From NCBI RefSeq assembly GCF_001038485.1, contig NZ_LDUE01000046.1, positions 1 through 64,000 on the forward strand: a stretch of DNA of 64,000 bases, in the 5' to 3' direction. Below the pieces are notes generated by a model. The model made no database searches, was not told the DNA's origin, and worked only from the letters and a program-made list of their open reading frames with translations. The DNA comes from Ornithinibacillus californiensis. Its GTDB lineage: Bacteria > Bacillota > Bacilli > Bacillales > Amphibacillaceae. Positions within the stretch are counted from its first letter, which is position 1. Every line of letters begins with the position of its first letter. Made by a program: the position numbers and the translations under genes. Shown piece by piece: positions 61,565 to 64,000 of the stretch.

Positions 61565-61714
61565 TTACTTTGCTGCGCCAAATGCCGCTCCAAGTGCTAC
61601 CCCAATTGCAATTCCAATAGCAAGATTATCCATTGCTATACCAAATACTACACCTAGAGCAATACCAACTCCCATGCCACCAACTACGAAACCCTTCTTT
61701 CTCTTATCGGTCAT
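61565..61714 (-). CDS. Glycine-zipper small membrane protein
   Basis: The 49-residue frame starts MTDKRKKGFVVGGMGVGIAL, with AGGTGGCGATAGGA upstream. Nearly all of residues 9-48 is Gly/Ala/Ile/Val with GxxxG spacing in two helices around a short DN loop. Such proteins insert in membranes and pack tightly. No family name is certain. Confidence 0.65.
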   Translation of the reverse strand: MTDKRKKGFVVGGMGVGIALGVVFGIAMDNLAIGIAIGVALGAAFGAAK

Positions 61715-61776
61715 TCCTATCGCCACCTGTCAACTTTTATACCTATTCATACGTTCAGCAACTGCGATTCGTTTCA

Positions 61777-62427
61777 TTATTCGTAACCTAATTTCCGCCA
61801 ATCAAATAAGCTTCCGGGGTCCATCTTTCTACCAGGTGCATAATCCTCATGACCAATCACATGTAGTCTATTATTAGGAATCGTAGGATATCGGCGATGT
61901 AGGTCTTCTAGTAAGTTTGTCAGTGCATCATATTGTTTTTCAGTAAACCCAATTAAGCTAGAATCAAGTGAATCATAGACTATAGCCGAAATAATAGGGA
62001 CCATTTCTCCCTTCGCACCTATTCCCATTAACTCAATCCCTATAGAGAAGTCATTCATATTGTGGGGGAAAAAAGGCACGTATGGAAACCCGCTTTTACC
62101 TGCATGAAAAGCAATCCGTTGTTCCGGAACCAATTGAAATATATCACCATCCCGATCAATAACGTAATGGGTAGAAACACCATATTGCATTAATAATAAG
62201 TAGAGATCAATTATTCGATAAGGATGCTCTGGATTAATTGCCACGTTACTAAAGGAATGGATGACGATATGGGTGATTTCCTTGTTTCTTGGTGCTGAGA
62301 GTGAATATGGCAGGTGTAACCTTTTCACTTCCACCTCACTTTTCATTAGTATTTCTTGGGCCGATAAGAGGTGAATAGGGAATAACAATAGTATTAATAA
62401 ACAAATGCTAACTCGCTTTAGTTTCAT
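61777..62427 (-). CDS. Secreted N-acetylmuramoyl-L-alanine amidase (amidase_2)
   Basis: The ATG at 62427 follows AGGAGATG and gives 216 residues with a signal peptide (about 1-21); the frame extends to 62511 without support. Zinc ligands are visible in ITHIVIHSFSN (first His) and LHVIGHEDYAPGRKMDPGSL (second His and Asp/Cys position). The fold is that of T7-lysozyme-like amidases, which cut the peptide from muramic acid. There is no extra wall-binding domain. It is divergent from the MoxR-like gene, with overlapping 5' regions. Confidence 0.88.
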   Translation of the reverse strand: MKLKRVSICLLILLLFPIHLLSAQEILMKSEVEVKRLHLPYSLSAPRNKEITHIVIHSFSNVAINPEHPYRIIDLYLLLMQYGVSTHYVIDRDGDIFQLVPEQRIAFHAGKSGFPYVPFFPHNMNDFSIGIELMGIGAKGEMVPIISAIVYDSLDSSLIGFTEKQYDALTNLLEDLHRRYPTIPNNRLHVIGHEDYAPGRKMDPGSLFDWRKLGYE

Positions 62428-62509
62428 TGCACATCTCCTAAATTTAATCATTCCTTTTGTGATTCTTATTGAAAAAGCATACAATGGTTCCAAGAAAGGG
62501 GATTTCAAC

Positions 62510-63376
62510 ATGAACTACGCATTACCGGAAGAAATAGCTACTTTATTAACGGAAAACAGAAGCCGTTCAAATAAGTTTCCAAATCTTATAAGACAAGGTG
62601 GATATTTGCCACCGAATAACGATTTATTAATTGATGCCATTACTGCTTTAAGTATGGGTAAAAATATATTATTAAAAGGTCCTACTGGAGCTGGAAAAAC
62701 AAAATTTGCTGAAACGCTATCTAATCTTTTTCATCAGCCTATGTTTAGTGTGAACTGCTCCGTCGATTTAGATGCAGAGAGCTTACTTGGATTTAAAACT
62801 CTATCCTATCAAGGGGAAAAACAAGTTATTGAGTTTATTCCAGGTCCAGTCGTAAATGCGATGACAAATGGAACATTTCTCTATATAGATGAAGTAAATA
62901 TGGCAAAGCCTGAAACATTACCTCTTATTAATGGTGTGCTCGATTATCGCAGAACAATTACAAACCCGTTTACAAATGATGTTATTACAGCTGAGGAAGG
63001 GTTTGGAGTTATCGCGGCGATTAATGAAGGGTATATTGGAACAGTGCCATTAAACGAAGCCTTAAAGAATCGGTTCATCGTCTTAGAGATCCCTTATATA
63101 GAGGGAGCTCAACTAAAAAAACTGATTCAATCGAACACAAAGCTTAAGGAAGAAACTAACATTGATTTATTTGTTAAGTTATCCTTCGATTTAATTCAAG
63201 CTGTCACACAAGGAAAGCTTTCAGAAGATGCAGCATCTATCCGGGCATTACTTGATGCTTGTGATATGAGTGTTGTCATACCACCAAAACGGGCGATCCT
63301 TCGTTCAATCGTGGATAAATTAGATGAGGATAGAGAAAAAGAATTTGTGAAAAACCTAGCCGAAACATATTTTTAG
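62510..63376 (+). CDS. MoxR-like AAA+ ATPase (YojN-like)
   Basis: The ATG at 62510 follows AAAGGGG and gives 288 residues; the frame extends to 62405 across the amidase start. It has Walker A GPTGAGKT (about 55-62), Walker B FLYIDEVN (about 121-128) and the later sensor region GFGVIAAINEGYIGT. MoxR ATPases act with VWA-domain partners as chaperones that insert metals or remodel proteins. The next gene is such a partner. The pair matches B. subtilis yojN-yojO. Confidence 0.85.
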   Translation: MNYALPEEIATLLTENRSRSNKFPNLIRQGGYLPPNNDLLIDAITALSMGKNILLKGPTGAGKTKFAETLSNLFHQPMFSVNCSVDLDAESLLGFKTLSYQGEKQVIEFIPGPVVNAMTNGTFLYIDEVNMAKPETLPLINGVLDYRRTITNPFTNDVITAEEGFGVIAAINEGYIGTVPLNEALKNRFIVLEIPYIEGAQLKKLIQSNTKLKEETNIDLFVKLSFDLIQAVTQGKLSEDAASIRALLDACDMSVVIPPKRAILRSIVDKLDEDREKEFVKNLAETYF

Positions 63377-63391
63377 ATAGGAGAATGCTAG

Positions 63392-64000
63392 ATGCACGTC
63401 TTTAATGATGCAAGAGTTGATACGAATCTTTTCTTACAGCTCCAGGATCTTGCTAGCGTCCTATCTGGTAATGCTGATTTGAAATTTGAATATAATTATG
63501 GCTCATTCATAGACCTTGTAGAGTTTAAACTTACTGCTAGCCGTTTTTGGGATAATACAAGTGTTGATATAAAATCGGCAGGACTTAAAACAGATGTTTA
63601 TTTGCGTGCAATTGGGACGTTGAGGTATTCCACCATTCCGGAGATGAAGGGTTTCTTAGAGATAATTGCAGAATCCACTTTACCAAAATTCGCCTACCAA
63701 TTATTTGCTTTACTAGAGGACCTTCGACTAGAGGAATTGATAAAGCTCGAGCGACCAGGAACAAAAGGCGCTTTTTCTATACGGCGAAAAGCTTATCAGC
63801 ACTACTTTGGGACGCAATTAAATGTGAACGCTACTAGGGGATTTCCATTAGATGAACTATTTTGTTTACTGTATTTGCAGCTCGTATCCGATAGACCAAA
63901 CCCATCTTTTCCAAAAGCAACAGCTCAACAACTTGATATGTTGGAAGAATTAAAACCGTTACTATTTCAAGTCTTTGAAGCAAGTAGCACAGTGGATACG
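63392..64000 (+). CDS. YojO/CobT-like VWA protein, N-terminal part, cut by right edge
   Basis: The ATG at 63392, after AGGAGAATGCTAG, opens a frame of 203 codons that runs to the window's end. It starts MHVFNDARVDTNLFLQLQDL, and the segment LPKFAYQLFALLEDLRLEEL (near 98-117) is like the CobT-type N-terminal region that contacts the ATPase. The VWA domain itself would lie beyond the edge. It starts 16 bp after the MoxR-like gene, so both are one operon. The family call is inferred from context. Confidence 0.75.
   Translation, partial: MHVFNDARVDTNLFLQLQDLASVLSGNADLKFEYNYGSFIDLVEFKLTASRFWDNTSVDIKSAGLKTDVYLRAIGTLRYSTIPEMKGFLEIIAESTLPKFAYQLFALLEDLRLEELIKLERPGTKGAFSIRRKAYQHYFGTQLNVNATRGFPLDELFCLLYLQLVSDRPNPSFPKATAQQLDMLEELKPLLFQVFEASSTVDT

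Overview
The window is chromosomal DNA from a low-GC Gram-positive bacterium of the family Bacillaceae. Support comes from strong AGGAGG-type ribosome binding sites, CtsR and PerR operators matching the Bacillus consensus, an FMN riboswitch, MreBH, PdaA, ClpE and NiaR. Gene neighbourhoods recall the pdaA/yfk region of Bacillus subtilis (pdaA, yfkD next to a yfkF-like exporter, yfkJ-yfkI-yfkH). Intergenic repeat families suggest the Oceanobacillus/Virgibacillus side of the family, but the genus cannot be fixed from the sequence alone. No rRNA, tRNA, CRISPR array or prophage was seen.

Layout. 1-520: the 5' part of an insertion-sequence transposase running off the left edge. 520-6700: secreted metallo-hydrolase, DUF817 membrane protein, LytR-CpsA-Psr protein, PhnB-like protein, HIT and Nudix proteins, a broken acetyltransferase and a frameshifted small gene. 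6700-13430: clpE under CtsR control, pdaA, a YuiF-like permease, yfkD and a YfkF-like exporter. 13430-23400: an intergenic structured repeat, an amino-acid ABC permease/binding-protein pair without its ATPase, the P1B4 ATPase pfeT behind a perfect PerR box, yfkJ-yfkI-yfkH, an AGCS symporter, niaR divergent from a small-protein/SSS-symporter pair, and tandem hairpin repeats. 23400-29430: SRAP protein, glutaminase, PlsC, hexapeptide acetyltransferase, double CAP-domain protein, mreBH and a phased GGTTGAT array.

29700-49310 is a catabolic region. One operon (family III CoA-transferase, glutaryl-CoA-dehydrogenase-like enzyme, semialdehyde dehydrogenase) and a second (aminotransferase, ThDP-dependent decarboxylase-like enzyme, ALDH7-like dehydrogenase, lysine 6-dehydrogenase, followed by an IclR regulator and a small conserved protein) together could take lysine through aminoadipate semialdehyde, aminoadipate, 2-oxoadipate, glutarate semialdehyde, glutarate and glutaryl-CoA to crotonyl-CoA. 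Divergent from the second operon is kynU-kynB-kynA (tryptophan to anthranilate) behind a cre-like site. Between the two lysine operons lie an ECF sigma/membrane partner pair and five accessory genes.

49310-64000: an acidic DUF5667 protein, a C45 acyltransferase-like protein, an ABC-F ATPase, a riboflavin operon ribE-ribB-ribH with an FMN riboswitch but without ribD or ribA, a P1 (DmpA) peptidase, a second phased GGTTGAT array, an RluD-family synthase, a degenerate alpha/beta-hydrolase fused to a SARP-like DNA-binding module, a lone IS3 OrfA-like protein, an amidase, and a MoxR ATPase/VWA-type pair (yojN/yojO-like), the last cut by the right edge.

The most unusual signals are the two GGTTGATR arrays with a 20-21 bp period, two copies of a 118-nt element whose stems differ but stay paired, the tandem 52-bp hairpins, the pseudo-hydrolase/SARP fusion, and the two-operon lysine route with a candidate 2-oxoadipate decarboxylase.
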